From Planctomycetota bacterium (GTDB lineage: Bacteria > Planctomycetota > UBA1135 > GCA-002686595), in contig JADHOC010000023.1 in NCBI GenBank assembly GCA_016779205.1, positions 1-64,000 of the forward strand: a DNA stretch of 64,000 bases, in the 5' to 3' direction. The first letter of the stretch is position 1. Every line of letters begins with the position of its first letter. The position numbers and the translations under genes are program-made. Below, piece after piece: positions 12,178 to 19,716 of this stretch. Below the pieces are notes generated by a model. The model had not been told where the DNA came from, ran no database searches, and saw only the letters and a list, made by a program, of their open reading frames with translations.

Positions 12178-12270
12178 GATCTCCGACCGGGTGATCCGAC
12201 CGGGTGATCCGACCGGGTGATCCGACCGGGTGATCCGACCGGGTGATCCGACCGGGTGATCCGACCGGGC
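12178..12270 (+). repeat. 13-bp tandem repeat array, about seven copies
   Basis: The unit is gatccgaccgggt. Five exact copies lie at 12193-12205, 12206-12218, 12219-12231, 12232-12244 and 12245-12257. A sixth (12258-12270) ends in c, and a degenerate first copy (12178-12192) carries two extra bases. The array fills the whole gap between the response-regulator stop (12176) and four bases before the ATG of the next gene (12275). It therefore replaces any normal ribosome-binding region. Because 13 is not a multiple of three, the array is not a coding repeat. Each unit carries a GATC. Confidence 0.95.
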
Positions 12271-12274
12271 GCCC

Positions 12275-12967
12275 ATGATCGAGTTCGCCGCACATCCGCT
12301 GCTCTGGCCGGCCGCGTTCATCGCCCGGTTCGAGGGACCGCTCGGCGGGTTGGAGGCCAACCCGCGGGTCCAGGCCGCGCTGTCCATGGGGGCCGTGGAG
12401 GCTGACGCTGAACTCGGGATCGACCGCCTCGACCCGGAGTCGCGCGAGGCGATCCAGCGCGATACCCGGACGCTGCTGAGGCACGGCGGATACAAGCCGT
12501 CCGGCCGCGGCAAGCCATCGTCGGAGTACCTCGTCCGCGCGAACCGCAGCGGAGACCTCCCGAACATCAACGTCGCCGTCGACGCCTGCAACGCCCTGAG
12601 CCTCCACTCCGGTCTCCCGATCAGCGTGGTGGACCTGGAGCTGCTGAAGCCTCCCTTCACGGTCGCCACGGTGGACCACGGGAGCTACGTCTTCAATTCG
12701 AGCGGCCAGGAGATCCGGCTCGATGGGCTGCTGTGCCTGATCGACGCCGAAGGGCCCCGCGCCAACGCCGTCAAGGATTGCCACGCGACGAAGACCCATC
12801 AGGGGACCGACGCTGTCCTCGTCGTGATCTGGGGCCCCCGGCAGCACGCAGACCGCTGCGAGAGGGTCCTCGTGGCGTTCATGGACCTGCTCACCGAGTC
12901 GGGGGCGACGGTGGAGCGCGTGTCCACGGGCCAGGAGCCGCTCCCGGACGCCGCTGGTCGAGACTGA
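12275..12967 (+). CDS. Stand-alone B3/B4 tRNA-binding domain protein
   Basis: 230 residues, nearly all of which is the B3/B4 domain otherwise found in the phenylalanyl-tRNA synthetase beta subunit, where it houses the editing site. Typical segments are [37 protein letters not shown], a [13 protein letters not shown] beta section, and a later [12 protein letters not shown] strand. Free-standing members are presumed to act on aminoacyl-tRNAs or amino acids, but their function is not settled. The ATG at 12275 sits immediately behind the 13-bp repeat array. A tRNA-Pro gene lies just downstream on the opposite strand. Confidence 0.82.
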   Translation: MIEFAAHPLLWPAAFIARFEGPLGGLEANPRVQAALSMGAVEADAELGIDRLDPESREAIQRDTRTLLRHGGYKPSGRGKPSSEYLVRANRSGDLPNINVAVDACNALSLHSGLPISVVDLELLKPPFTVATVDHGSYVFNSSGQEIRLDGLLCLIDAEGPRANAVKDCHATKTHQGTDAVLVVIWGPRQHADRCERVLVAFMDLLTESGATVERVSTGQEPLPDAAGRD

Positions 12968-13029
12968 CCCGGGGCTCCCTCGACCCCAACCACCGGTTCC
13001 GCCTCGACTTCCTCCGCGGAGCGGAGAGA

Positions 13030-13106
13030 TGGTCGGGCCGAGAGGATTCGAACCTCCGACCTCTGCAACCCCATTGCAGCGCGCTACCAAACTGCGCCAC
13101 GGCCCG
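13030..13106 (-). tRNA. tRNA-Pro (anticodon GGG)
   Basis: Read on the minus strand it folds into a standard cloverleaf. The acceptor is CGGGCCG/CGGCCCG (C1-G72, typical of bacterial tRNA-Pro), with a GCGC D-stem. The anticodon stem CTGCA/TGCAG encloses loop ATGGGGT, giving anticodon GGG. The T-arm is GGAGG-TTCGAAT-CCTCT. Discriminator A and an encoded CCA (13030-13032) close it. Length is 77 nt. Confidence 0.96.
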
Positions 13107-13237
13107 ACCTGTTGGGGGCAGAAGGTTAGGGCCGGAAGGGGTGCGCGTCAATCCAGGGAAGGGGGTTGCCAGGACGATTGGAGCGGAAGCCGCCTTCCGG
13201 GGGCACCAGGCTCCCTCCATGGGCTACAACGGACCCC

Positions 13238-13570
13238 ATGCCCCGCACCATGCGCTCCCAGGCGGTCCCCACCAATAGGGTCCGCTCCAGGCATCGAAGC
13301 TGGATGCGCTCCATGACCCTGGCCACCCTGGGCTGGGCCGTGGTCTGGTGCTCGCTCGCGGCGTCCAAGTGGGGCTGGTCGGTCCCCGCCAGCGTCGTCT
13401 ACCTCGTCTCCGGGGTGCCGGCCACGGTCGGGGTCCTCTTCGCTCTGACCACCATGCGGGCGCGCAAGACCTGGGTCATGATGACCGCGGTGGCCCTGTT
13501 CGCCAACGCGTCGCTGCTGGCGCTGCCCGTGCTCTTCGACGAGGAGATCCGCGCCGCGCTCGTGCGCTGA
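13238..13570 (+). CDS. Small membrane protein, unknown function
   Basis: 110 residues from the ATG at 13238. After a basic N-terminal stretch rich in Arg come three hydrophobic segments: [33 protein letters not shown], and [19 protein letters not shown]. The short loops carry the charged residues. No family is recognised. The Arg-rich N-terminus may mean that the true start is a later Met (MTLATLGW). It lies between tRNA-Pro and the convergent plsY-gpsA group. Confidence 0.55.
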   Translation: MPRTMRSQAVPTNRVRSRHRSWMRSMTLATLGWAVVWCSLAASKWGWSVPASVVYLVSGVPATVGVLFALTTMRARKTWVMMTAVALFANASLLALPVLFDEEIRAALVR

Positions 13571-13592
13571 CCCCCCGCGTGGGGAGAGCGGT

Positions 13593-13991
13593 TCAACTGG
13601 CGGGGAGGGGCTCCGCCCCCATCAGCATCATCACCCCGGTGACCGTGGCCGCCACGGTCAAGCCGAGGGCCACGTAGGCCCCGATGTGGTGCACGCGGCG
13701 AGGGACCTTGCCCCGGGCGGCGAGGGGGCCTGTGACCAGCGGCCAGAGGTAGGCCGCCGTGGTGAGCCTCGCCAGCCCGAGGTGGATCGGCGTGATGACC
13801 CCCGCAGCCTCCAGGTCGTAGACGTCCCCCACGCTGAGGGCGTAGTAGATCGCTACTCCGAGGGAGACGACGGACCCGAGCACCATCAACACGTGCGCGC
13901 GGATCCGCCTGAAGCGACCGGTCAGCGCGGCGCCCACGAGGAAGCCGACCGTGACCAGGAGCGCGGCGATGAACCCTGCGACCGGCCCCAT
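13593..13991 (-). CDS. Four-helix membrane protein, DUF420/cytochrome-like
   Basis: 132 residues. The ATG (13989-13991) overlaps the gpsA stop by one base (TGATG), so it is the third gene of the plsY-gpsA operon. Four hydrophobic helices can be drawn (GFIAALLVTVGFLVGAAL, HVLMVLGSVVSLGVAIYYAL, LTTAAYLWPLVTGPLA, GAYVALGLTVAATVTGVMM). Histidines sit at or near helix ends: RAHVLM, PIHLGL, RVHHIG. This pattern recalls small haem- or quinone-associated membrane proteins such as the DUF420 group, but the match is by eye only. Its link to phospholipid synthesis is positional. Confidence 0.6.
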   Translation of the reverse strand: MGPVAGFIAALLVTVGFLVGAALTGRFRRIRAHVLMVLGSVVSLGVAIYYALSVGDVYDLEAAGVITPIHLGLARLTTAAYLWPLVTGPLAARGKVPRRVHHIGAYVALGLTVAATVTGVMMLMGAEPLPAS

Positions 13992-15046
13992 CAGCCTCGA
14001 CCGATCCCTTCGAAGAGGCCAGCCATCTCGTCCGTCGGCTCGCGGCTCATCAGATCGAGGACCGCCTCGCGCGGGTCCTTGGACTCGAAGAGGACCGCGT
14101 GCACCTGCTCGGCGATGGGCATGGACACGTCGTCCTCGTTGGCCTCGGGGCCGAACAGCGCCTTGGTGGTCCACACCCCCTCGGCCACCATGTTCATCTC
14201 GCCGAGCACCTGCTCGAGGGTCTTGCCGCTCCCCACCGCCTCCCCGACAGAGCGGTTCCGGGAGTGCTTGGAGGTGCACGTGGTCACGAGGTCGCCGAAC
14301 CCTGCGAGCCCGAAGAACGTCCGCACGTCGGCACCGCGCGCCTTGCCAAAGCGGGCCATCTCCACGATGCCACGGGTCAGCAGAGCGCTCTTGGCGTTGT
14401 CACCCAGCGCGAGCCCGTCACAGATCCCGGCGGCGATCGCGATCACGTTCTTGAGCGCGCCGGCGAGCTCCGCGCCGTAGCCGTCGGGGGTCGTGTAGAC
14501 CCGGAAGGCGCTGCTGTTGAAGGCCCCCTGGACCCGCAGGGCGAACTCGCGGTCCTCGCAGCCGGCGACCACCGAGGCCGGGAGGTCATGGGCCACCTCC
14601 TCCGCGTGGCTGGGTCCGGTCAGGACGCAGACGGGGCGCTCGCCCAGGATCCGGCGGAGGATCTGGCTGGGTGTCCGGAAGGTCTCGATCTCGAGGCCCT
14701 TCGAGGCGGTCACGAGGGGGATCCCCCCGGGGAGCGCGTCCTCGAACCGGAGCGCCACCTGCCCCACGAACTGGGTCGGCACCACCGACACGACGAGGTC
14801 CGCACCCTCCGCCGCCCCGAACGGGTCCGCGCTGGCGACCAGGTTCGAGGGGAACGGGACACCAGGCAGGTACGCCTCGTTCGAACCCGCGTCGGTCATG
14901 GCCGCCGCCTGCTCCGGGAAGGCGCTCCACAGCACCGTGTCGATCCCGTTCTTCGCGAGCCGGAGCGCGAGCGTGGTGCCCCATGAGCCGTCGCCGATGA
15001 CGAGGGCCTTCTTCACGGGATCAGCGGTCGAGTCAGTCATGGTCAT
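13991..15046 (-). CDS. gpsA: Glycerol-3-phosphate dehydrogenase [NAD(P)+]
   Basis: This enzyme reduces dihydroxyacetone phosphate to sn-glycerol 3-phosphate, the backbone that PlsY acylates. The protein has 351 residues. The N-terminal dinucleotide site reads VIGDGSWGTTLAL (Asp where Ala is common). It is followed by LTGPSHAEEVA, the catalytic-region ELAGALKNVIAIAAGI (with the conserved Lys) and FGLAGFGDLVTTCTS. The start ATG overlaps the plsY stop (ATGA at 15043-15046). A second in-frame ATG two codons later is an alternative. The arrangement plsY-gpsA-membrane protein on the minus strand is a compact, coupled operon. Confidence 0.96.
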   Translation of the reverse strand: MTMTDSTADPVKKALVIGDGSWGTTLALRLAKNGIDTVLWSAFPEQAAAMTDAGSNEAYLPGVPFPSNLVASADPFGAAEGADLVVSVVPTQFVGQVALRFEDALPGGIPLVTASKGLEIETFRTPSQILRRILGERPVCVLTGPSHAEEVAHDLPASVVAGCEDREFALRVQGAFNSSAFRVYTTPDGYGAELAGALKNVIAIAAGICDGLALGDNAKSALLTRGIVEMARFGKARGADVRTFFGLAGFGDLVTTCTSKHSRNRSVGEAVGSGKTLEQVLGEMNMVAEGVWTTKALFGPEANEDDVSMPIAEQVHAVLFESKDPREAVLDLMSREPTDEMAGLFEGIGRG

Positions 15047-15687
15047 GAATCCTCGTCAGGCTCAGATGCGCCCTTGGCCTTGCGGCCGATGCGCGGCTCG
15101 GTTCCGGCGAACATCCGCTTGATGTTCGCCCGGTGCCGGACCACGACGAGCAGAGAGAGCAGCGCGCAGGCGAAGACGAAGGCGGCGGCGTCGTCCATGC
15201 GCAGGGCGGCAAAAACGGGAAACGCGAGCCCCATGGCAATCGACGCCAGCCCCACGTAGCGGGTCGTGACGAGGCACGCCACCCACACGAGCCCGGACAG
15301 GATGAAGATCATCGGGTCGACCCCGACGATCGCGCCGCACCCGGTGGCGACGCCCTTGCCTCCCTTGAACCGAAGGTACAGGGGGAAGCAGTGGCCGATG
15401 ACCGCCGCTGTGCCGCAGATGGAGGCGGCCAGCCACGGGGTCGTTTCATCCAGGACCGCCGCGTGGGGCGCGAGGACGAGGGTGGGGACGAGGCCCTTCC
15501 CGAAGTCCAGCAGGAACGCCACGAGGCCCAGCGGTTTGCCGAGCACCCGCATCGCGTTGGTCGCGCCGATGTTCCCGCTGCCGACCTCTCGCAGATCGAC
15601 CCCCTTGATCACCCGCGCCATCACGAGGCCGAAGGGGACCGAGCCCAGCAAATAGGACGCGAGGATGGCGAGGGCGGGCGCGAGCAT
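15043..15687 (-). CDS. plsY: Acyl-phosphate:glycerol-3-phosphate acyltransferase
   Basis: Membrane enzyme transferring an acyl group from acyl-phosphate to the sn-1 position of glycerol 3-phosphate. From the ATG at 15687 it has 214 residues. The frame extends to an ATG at 15726, but those 13 residues are not family-like. Diagnostic loops are LREVGSGNIGATNAMR and FKGGKGVATGCGAI. Several hydrophobic helices lie between them (for example ASYLLGSVPFGLVMA and AFVFACALLSLLVVV). The C-terminal tail (KRMFAGTEPRIGRKAKG...) is typical in form. It is first in an overlapping operon with gpsA, which supplies its acceptor substrate. Confidence 0.95.
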   Translation of the reverse strand: MLAPALAILASYLLGSVPFGLVMARVIKGVDLREVGSGNIGATNAMRVLGKPLGLVAFLLDFGKGLVPTLVLAPHAAVLDETTPWLAASICGTAAVIGHCFPLYLRFKGGKGVATGCGAIVGVDPMIFILSGLVWVACLVTTRYVGLASIAMGLAFPVFAALRMDDAAAFVFACALLSLLVVVRHRANIKRMFAGTEPRIGRKAKGASEPDEDS

Positions 15688-15770
15688 GGCGGAGGAATCG
15701 GGCGGCGAGGAACGCGGGGCGACCATGTTATTCCCGCTCGCTCCCGCGCGTACACTCGCGTCCGGATCCC

Positions 15771-17837
15771 ATGGCCAACCTCCCCCACAACCCCACCAGC
15801 CACCGTCTGCCGCCGGGCACCCGCGTGGGAGTGGACACCGGCGGGACCTTCACCGACCTGGTGCTGGCGATCCCGGGGGAGCCGCTGCGCATCGCCAAGG
15901 TGCCCTCCACCCCCGACGACCCCGGCCGGGCCCTCCTGGAGGGGCTCGAGGCCCTCGGCGTCCCCGGCGCCCCGGGGGCGACGGTGGTCCATGGCACCAC
16001 CGTCGCCCTCAACGCGCTCCTGACGGGGAGGACCGGCGAGGCGGCCCTCGTCACCAACGAGGGCTTCGAGGACCTCGTGGAGATCGATCGCCAGGCCCGC
16101 CCCGACCTCTACGCCATGGAGCCGCAGCGCCCGGCCGCGCTCATCCCCCGGGAGCGGAGGTTCGGGGTCCGACAGCGAAGCTGGCCCTCCCCCGGCCCCG
16201 GCGGCGCCGTGGAGGAGGCCATCTGCCCGACCGCTGAGGAGCTCGACGCGCTCTGCGACCGCGTCGAGGCGTCCGGGGTGAGCAGCGTCGCGGTGTGCCT
16301 GCTCCACAGCTACGCCGACCCCGAACCCGAGCGACGGATCGCGCGCGCCCTCCGGGGCCGTGGGCTCGAGTGCACCACCTCATCGGGGCTCGTCGCCGAG
16401 TACCGCGAGGCCGAGCGCTTCTCGACCGCCGCCTGCAACGCCGCGCTCATCCCCGTGGTCCGCGCCTACCTCGAGCGCCTCGACGGGGCGCTGCCGCACG
16501 CGAGGCTGGAGGTCCTCCAGAGCTCGGGGGGTGGCCTCTCCGCTGCCCGAGCGGCGAGTGAGCCGGTGCGCGTCCTCCTCTCGGGCCCGGCGGGGGGCGT
16601 GGTCGGCGCCGCCCGCGCCGCAGCCGCCGCGGGCCTCGGCGCCATTGCCACGCTCGACATGGGCGGGACCAGCACGGACGTGGCCTTCCACTCCCCCGGC
16701 GCCGAGCTCGCCGGCCTCGCGGAGGAGGTGCGGGTCGCTGGCCACTCGATTTCCGTCCCGACCCTCGACATGCACACGGTGGGCTGCGGAGGCGGGAGCC
16801 TCGCGAGGGTGGACGCCGGCGGGGTCCTCCGCGTGGGGCCCGAGAGCGCCGGCGCCGACCCTGGCCCCGTCGCCTTCGGGCGCGGCGGGACCCAGCCCAC
16901 GGTGACCGACGCACACGTCGTCCTCGGACGGATCGCGCCGATGAAGGTGGACGGTGGCTTCCTCGGAGGCTCGCTCGACCTGGACGTGGACGCCGCGATG
17001 GCGGCCTACGACCGGCTCGGCGCCGCCCTCGGCGTGGACCGCGTGCGCGCCGCCGAGGCGGTGATCGACGCGGCCAACGCCTCCATGCGGCGCGCGCTGG
17101 GCGTCATGACCATGCAGCGCGGCCGGGACCCACGCTCCACGCCGCTCGTCGCCTTCGGCGGCGGAGGCGGCCTCGCCGCCGCCGAGCTGGCCCGGGGCCT
17201 CGGCATGCCGGCGGCCCTCATCCCCGCCTCCCCCGGGGTCCTGTCCGCCCACGGCATGACCCGCGCGGAGCGCTCGGTCGACCGCTCTGCCTCGGTGCTG
17301 CGCCCCCTGGGGAGCGTCACCAGCGAGGCGCGGTCCGCCCTCGTCGAGGAGCTCCAGCGGCAGGCCCGTGCGGCGCTGTCGGAGGGCGAGCCCCTCGCCC
17401 AGGAGCCTCGCTACGAGGCGAGCCTCTCCGTGCGCTACCGCGGTCAGTCCTACGAGCTCTCGATCCCTGACGGTGAGGACCCGGAGGCGGAGTTTCACCG
17501 CGCGCACCACGCCCGGTTCGGGTGGACCCTCGAGGACCAGGAGGTCCAGCTCGTCCACGTCCGCCTGCGGGCGACGGAGGTCCTCCCCCCCGGTGGCGGT
17601 GACGCCGCGGCCAGCGCCCCGGGCCCGGCCCCCGCCCCCATCGAGGAGCGACCCGTCGTCTTCGGCGGAGAACAGCTCACCGTTGACGTCCACCAGCGCG
17701 ACCAGCTCCGCGAGGGGGACCATGTCCGGGGCCCGGCGATCATCGAGGAGTACTCCGGGACCACCGTCCTCCCGCCCGGATCCGAGGCGCGCGTGGTCGG
17801 GGGCCTCGGCCTGTTGATCCAGGACAGCACCTCCTGA
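15771..17837 (+). CDS. Hydantoinase/oxoprolinase-family protein (HyuA-like)
   Basis: 688 residues with the whole HyuA layout. GVDTGGTFTDLVL (phosphate-binding loop of the ASKHA fold) is at residues 20-35. VVHGTTVALNALLTGRTG follows. The central domain has LSGPAGGVVGAA and ATLDMGGTSTDVAF, then VGCGGGSLARVD and FGGGGGLAAAELA. Family members hydrolyse N-methylhydantoin or 5-oxoproline with ATP, or form acetone-carboxylase beta-type subunits. The partner HyuB-type subunit normally required is not adjacent; instead a PhzF-type protein follows six bases downstream. The gene is divergent from plsY with a short shared upstream region. Confidence 0.9.
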   Translation: MANLPHNPTSHRLPPGTRVGVDTGGTFTDLVLAIPGEPLRIAKVPSTPDDPGRALLEGLEALGVPGAPGATVVHGTTVALNALLTGRTGEAALVTNEGFEDLVEIDRQARPDLYAMEPQRPAALIPRERRFGVRQRSWPSPGPGGAVEEAICPTAEELDALCDRVEASGVSSVAVCLLHSYADPEPERRIARALRGRGLECTTSSGLVAEYREAERFSTAACNAALIPVVRAYLERLDGALPHARLEVLQSSGGGLSAARAASEPVRVLLSGPAGGVVGAARAAAAAGLGAIATLDMGGTSTDVAFHSPGAELAGLAEEVRVAGHSISVPTLDMHTVGCGGGSLARVDAGGVLRVGPESAGADPGPVAFGRGGTQPTVTDAHVVLGRIAPMKVDGGFLGGSLDLDVDAAMAAYDRLGAALGVDRVRAAEAVIDAANASMRRALGVMTMQRGRDPRSTPLVAFGGGGGLAAAELARGLGMPAALIPASPGVLSAHGMTRAERSVDRSASVLRPLGSVTSEARSALVEELQRQARAALSEGEPLAQEPRYEASLSVRYRGQSYELSIPDGEDPEAEFHRAHHARFGWTLEDQEVQLVHVRLRATEVLPPGGGDAAASAPGPAPAPIEERPVVFGGEQLTVDVHQRDQLREGDHVRGPAIIEEYSGTTVLPPGSEARVVGGLGLLIQDSTS

Positions 17838-17843
17838 ACGCCC

Positions 17844-18674
17844 ATGCCCTCCCCCGTGCAACTCCCCCTCTTCCAGATCGACGCCTTCGAGGAAGGCCCC
17901 TTCACCGGGAACCCCGCCGCGGTGGTTCCCCTGGAGGAGCCCCTCGAGGACAACTTGATGCAGCGGATCGCCGAGGAGAACAACCTGTCGGAGACGGCGT
18001 TCACCGCGCCGATCCCAGGCGCGGACACGGCGGCGCCCTCCTTCGCGCTGCGCTGGTTCACCCCGACCACAGAGGTCGACCTCTGCGGGCACGCGACCCT
18101 CGCCGCGGCCGCCGCGCTGCGGGACATGGGAGCCCTGCAGGGCGCGAGCCAGGTGCACTTCTCCACCCGAAGCGGGCCGCTGGTCGCCCACCTGGAGGGA
18201 AGCGAGGAGGTCTCCATCGACCTCCCGGCGGCCTTGCCCGAGGCTGCACCAGGCCCGGAGCAGCTGGGCGCCATCGAGCGGGCCCTCGACGCACCCATCG
18301 AGTCCGTCTTTCTTCACCGCTACGCCCTGGCCATCCTGCCCTCCGAGGACGACGTCCGCGGGCTGAGCCCGCGGGAGGACCTGCTACGCAGCGCCGGGAT
18401 CCCGATCATCGCGACGGCGCCCGCGGACGCCGACGACGTCCACTTCGTCAGCCGCTTCTTCGCTCCCACCCTGGGCGTGCTCGAGGACCCGGTCACCGGC
18501 TCCGCCCATTGCCAGCTGGTCCCCTACTGGGCCGCTCGCTTCGGAGCCCGCGAGCTGGTCGCCCGGCAGATTTCCACCCGCGGCGGGCGCCTGCGGTGCC
18601 GCCTCGACGATGACCGGGTGCAGCTCGCCGGCGGCGCACGGATCTACCTCAGGGGCACCATCGAGGTCGGCTGA
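17844..18674 (+). CDS. PhzF-family isomerase/epimerase-like protein
   Basis: 276 residues. It has the two pseudo-repeated halves of the diaminopimelate-epimerase-like fold found in PhzF: QIDAFEEGPFTGNPAAVV at the N-terminus, NNLSETAF with the catalytic-type Glu, RWFTPTTEVDLCGHATLA, and DPVTGSAHCQLVPYW in the second half. The biochemical role of most PhzF homologues is unknown, and there is no phenazine pathway here. It is likely co-transcribed with the HyuA-like gene (six-base gap), so the pair may process a cyclic or amino-acid-derived metabolite; that is inference. Confidence 0.9.
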   Translation: MPSPVQLPLFQIDAFEEGPFTGNPAAVVPLEEPLEDNLMQRIAEENNLSETAFTAPIPGADTAAPSFALRWFTPTTEVDLCGHATLAAAAALRDMGALQGASQVHFSTRSGPLVAHLEGSEEVSIDLPAALPEAAPGPEQLGAIERALDAPIESVFLHRYALAILPSEDDVRGLSPREDLLRSAGIPIIATAPADADDVHFVSRFFAPTLGVLEDPVTGSAHCQLVPYWAARFGARELVARQISTRGGRLRCRLDDDRVQLAGGARIYLRGTIEVG

Positions 18675-18708
18675 CCCCCGAGGGGGCGCGCCCTGGGAAG
18701 CGGAAAGC

Positions 18709-18742
18709 AAAACGCCGCCCCGACCTGGGTCGGAGCGGCGTT
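18709..18742 (-). terminator. Intrinsic terminator of tRNA-Gly
   Basis: A hairpin with stem aacgccgc (18711-18718) pairing gcggcgtt (18735-18742), and an inner ccga/tcgg pairing. On the minus strand it lies 11 bases after the tRNA-Gly CCA and is followed by the T-rich sequence ttttgcttt. This orientation fits termination of the tRNA transcript. Confidence 0.75.
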
Positions 18743-18753
18743 CTGGTGGACGG

Positions 18754-18828
18754 TGGAGCGGCTGATGAGATTCGAACTCACGACATCAACCTTGGCAAGG
18801 TTGCGCTCTACCACTGAGCTACAGCCGC
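18754..18828 (-). tRNA. tRNA-Gly (anticodon GCC)
   Basis: The minus-strand cloverleaf has acceptor GCGGCTG/CAGCCGC. Its D-arm is of the form GCTCAGTGGTAGAGC, and anticodon stem CAACC/GGTTG holds loop TTGCCAA, giving anticodon GCC. The T-arm is GTGAG-TTCGAAT-CTCAT. The discriminator is T and CCA is encoded (18754-18756). Length is 75 nt. The terminator hairpin at 18709-18742 follows. Confidence 0.97.
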
Positions 18829-18894
18829 GTCGCGCAGAAGGATAGCTCGGGAGCCGGGAGAGGCAACCCCGAGGTCCGAGAACCTGGGCAAGCC

Positions 18895-19683
18895 CTAGGA
18901 GTTCGAGTCCTGGATCCGCCCCGCGACGAAGTCTCCGGCGGCCTGGGCCGCCTCCGACAGGGTCCTACCGCGCGCCAGGCCGCACGCGAGGGCGGCCGCA
19001 AATCGGCACCCCGAGCCACGGATCCCCTCACCCGGGACCCGGGAACGCTCCAGCCAGACGGGCGCCGAGCCCGGTTCCAGGACGAGATCCCGGACCTCCT
19101 CCCCTCCCGCGGCGTGGCCGCCCGTGGCGACGACCCCGCTCACCCCCGCGCGAAGGAGGCGGCTCGCCGCCTCGACCCTGGCCTCGGGGGACCGTTCGAT
19201 CTCGGCCCGGTCGGACCAGGTGAGCTCCGCGAGCTCGTCGAGGTTAGGCGTCACGATGGGCCCCGAGACCAGCAGGCTGTCCCGGGCCTGGACGAGCTCC
19301 CTGTCGGACCAGAATCGGTACCCGCTCGAGGCCTTGATGACCGGATCGACCACCGCCGGGATCGGGCGAGCCCCGTGGCGGGCCCGGGCGATGAGGCGGG
19401 CCGCCTCCACGATGGAGGCGACGCCGGGCAGGAGGCCGAACTTCATGGCCGCGAGCGCCCCGCCGTCAAAGTGCCCCTCCGCATCCCCGGCCCACATCAT
19501 CCGCTCCTCGACTCGCCGCACCTCGAAGAGGTCCTGGTCGGTCAGGGCGCTGGCGACCTCGTGGGCCACGCACTCGAAGACACCGGCGGCGTCCCGGTCG
19601 GCGTCGAGGCCCGCTCCACCGGAGGAGTCCACCCCTCCGACGAAGAGCACACCGGGGAGGCCCTCTGCATCTGATCTGCTCAT
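18895..19683 (-). CDS. Hydroxymethylpyrimidine/phosphomethylpyrimidine kinase-like protein (ThiD family)
   Basis: 262 residues of the ribokinase-like ThiD fold. The N-terminal VGGVDSSGGAGLDADRDA matches the substrate loop GxDxSGGAGxxAD. VVDPVIKASSGYRFWSD and VTPNLDELAELT follow. The C-terminal anion-hole region reads GEGIRGSGCRFAAALACGLA, where ThiD has GTGC. It could act in thiamine synthesis or salvage, but no other thi gene is nearby and the sequence is divergent, so the substrate is not certain. It starts 33 bases after the DHH phosphoesterase gene and is probably co-transcribed with it. Confidence 0.82.
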   Translation of the reverse strand: MSRSDAEGLPGVLFVGGVDSSGGAGLDADRDAAGVFECVAHEVASALTDQDLFEVRRVEERMMWAGDAEGHFDGGALAAMKFGLLPGVASIVEAARLIARARHGARPIPAVVDPVIKASSGYRFWSDRELVQARDSLLVSGPIVTPNLDELAELTWSDRAEIERSPEARVEAASRLLRAGVSGVVATGGHAAGGEEVRDLVLEPGSAPVWLERSRVPGEGIRGSGCRFAAALACGLARGRTLSEAAQAAGDFVAGRIQDSNS

Positions 19684-19716
19684 GGGCAGAGCCTATCCGA
19701 CCCGGCGGGCCGGCAC

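Noticed and set aside
12142..13090. Long minus-strand open frames with repeated GSPGRITRSDHPV-type peptide
   Set aside because: They are translations of the 13-bp repeat and of the opposite strand of the B3/B4 gene. The frame would also run across the tRNA-Pro gene. No protein-like composition outside the repeat.
13030..18828. Genomic island bounded by tRNA-Pro and tRNA-Gly
   Set aside because: No integrase, no direct repeat of either tRNA 3' end was seen, and the genes between (plsY, gpsA) are core functions.
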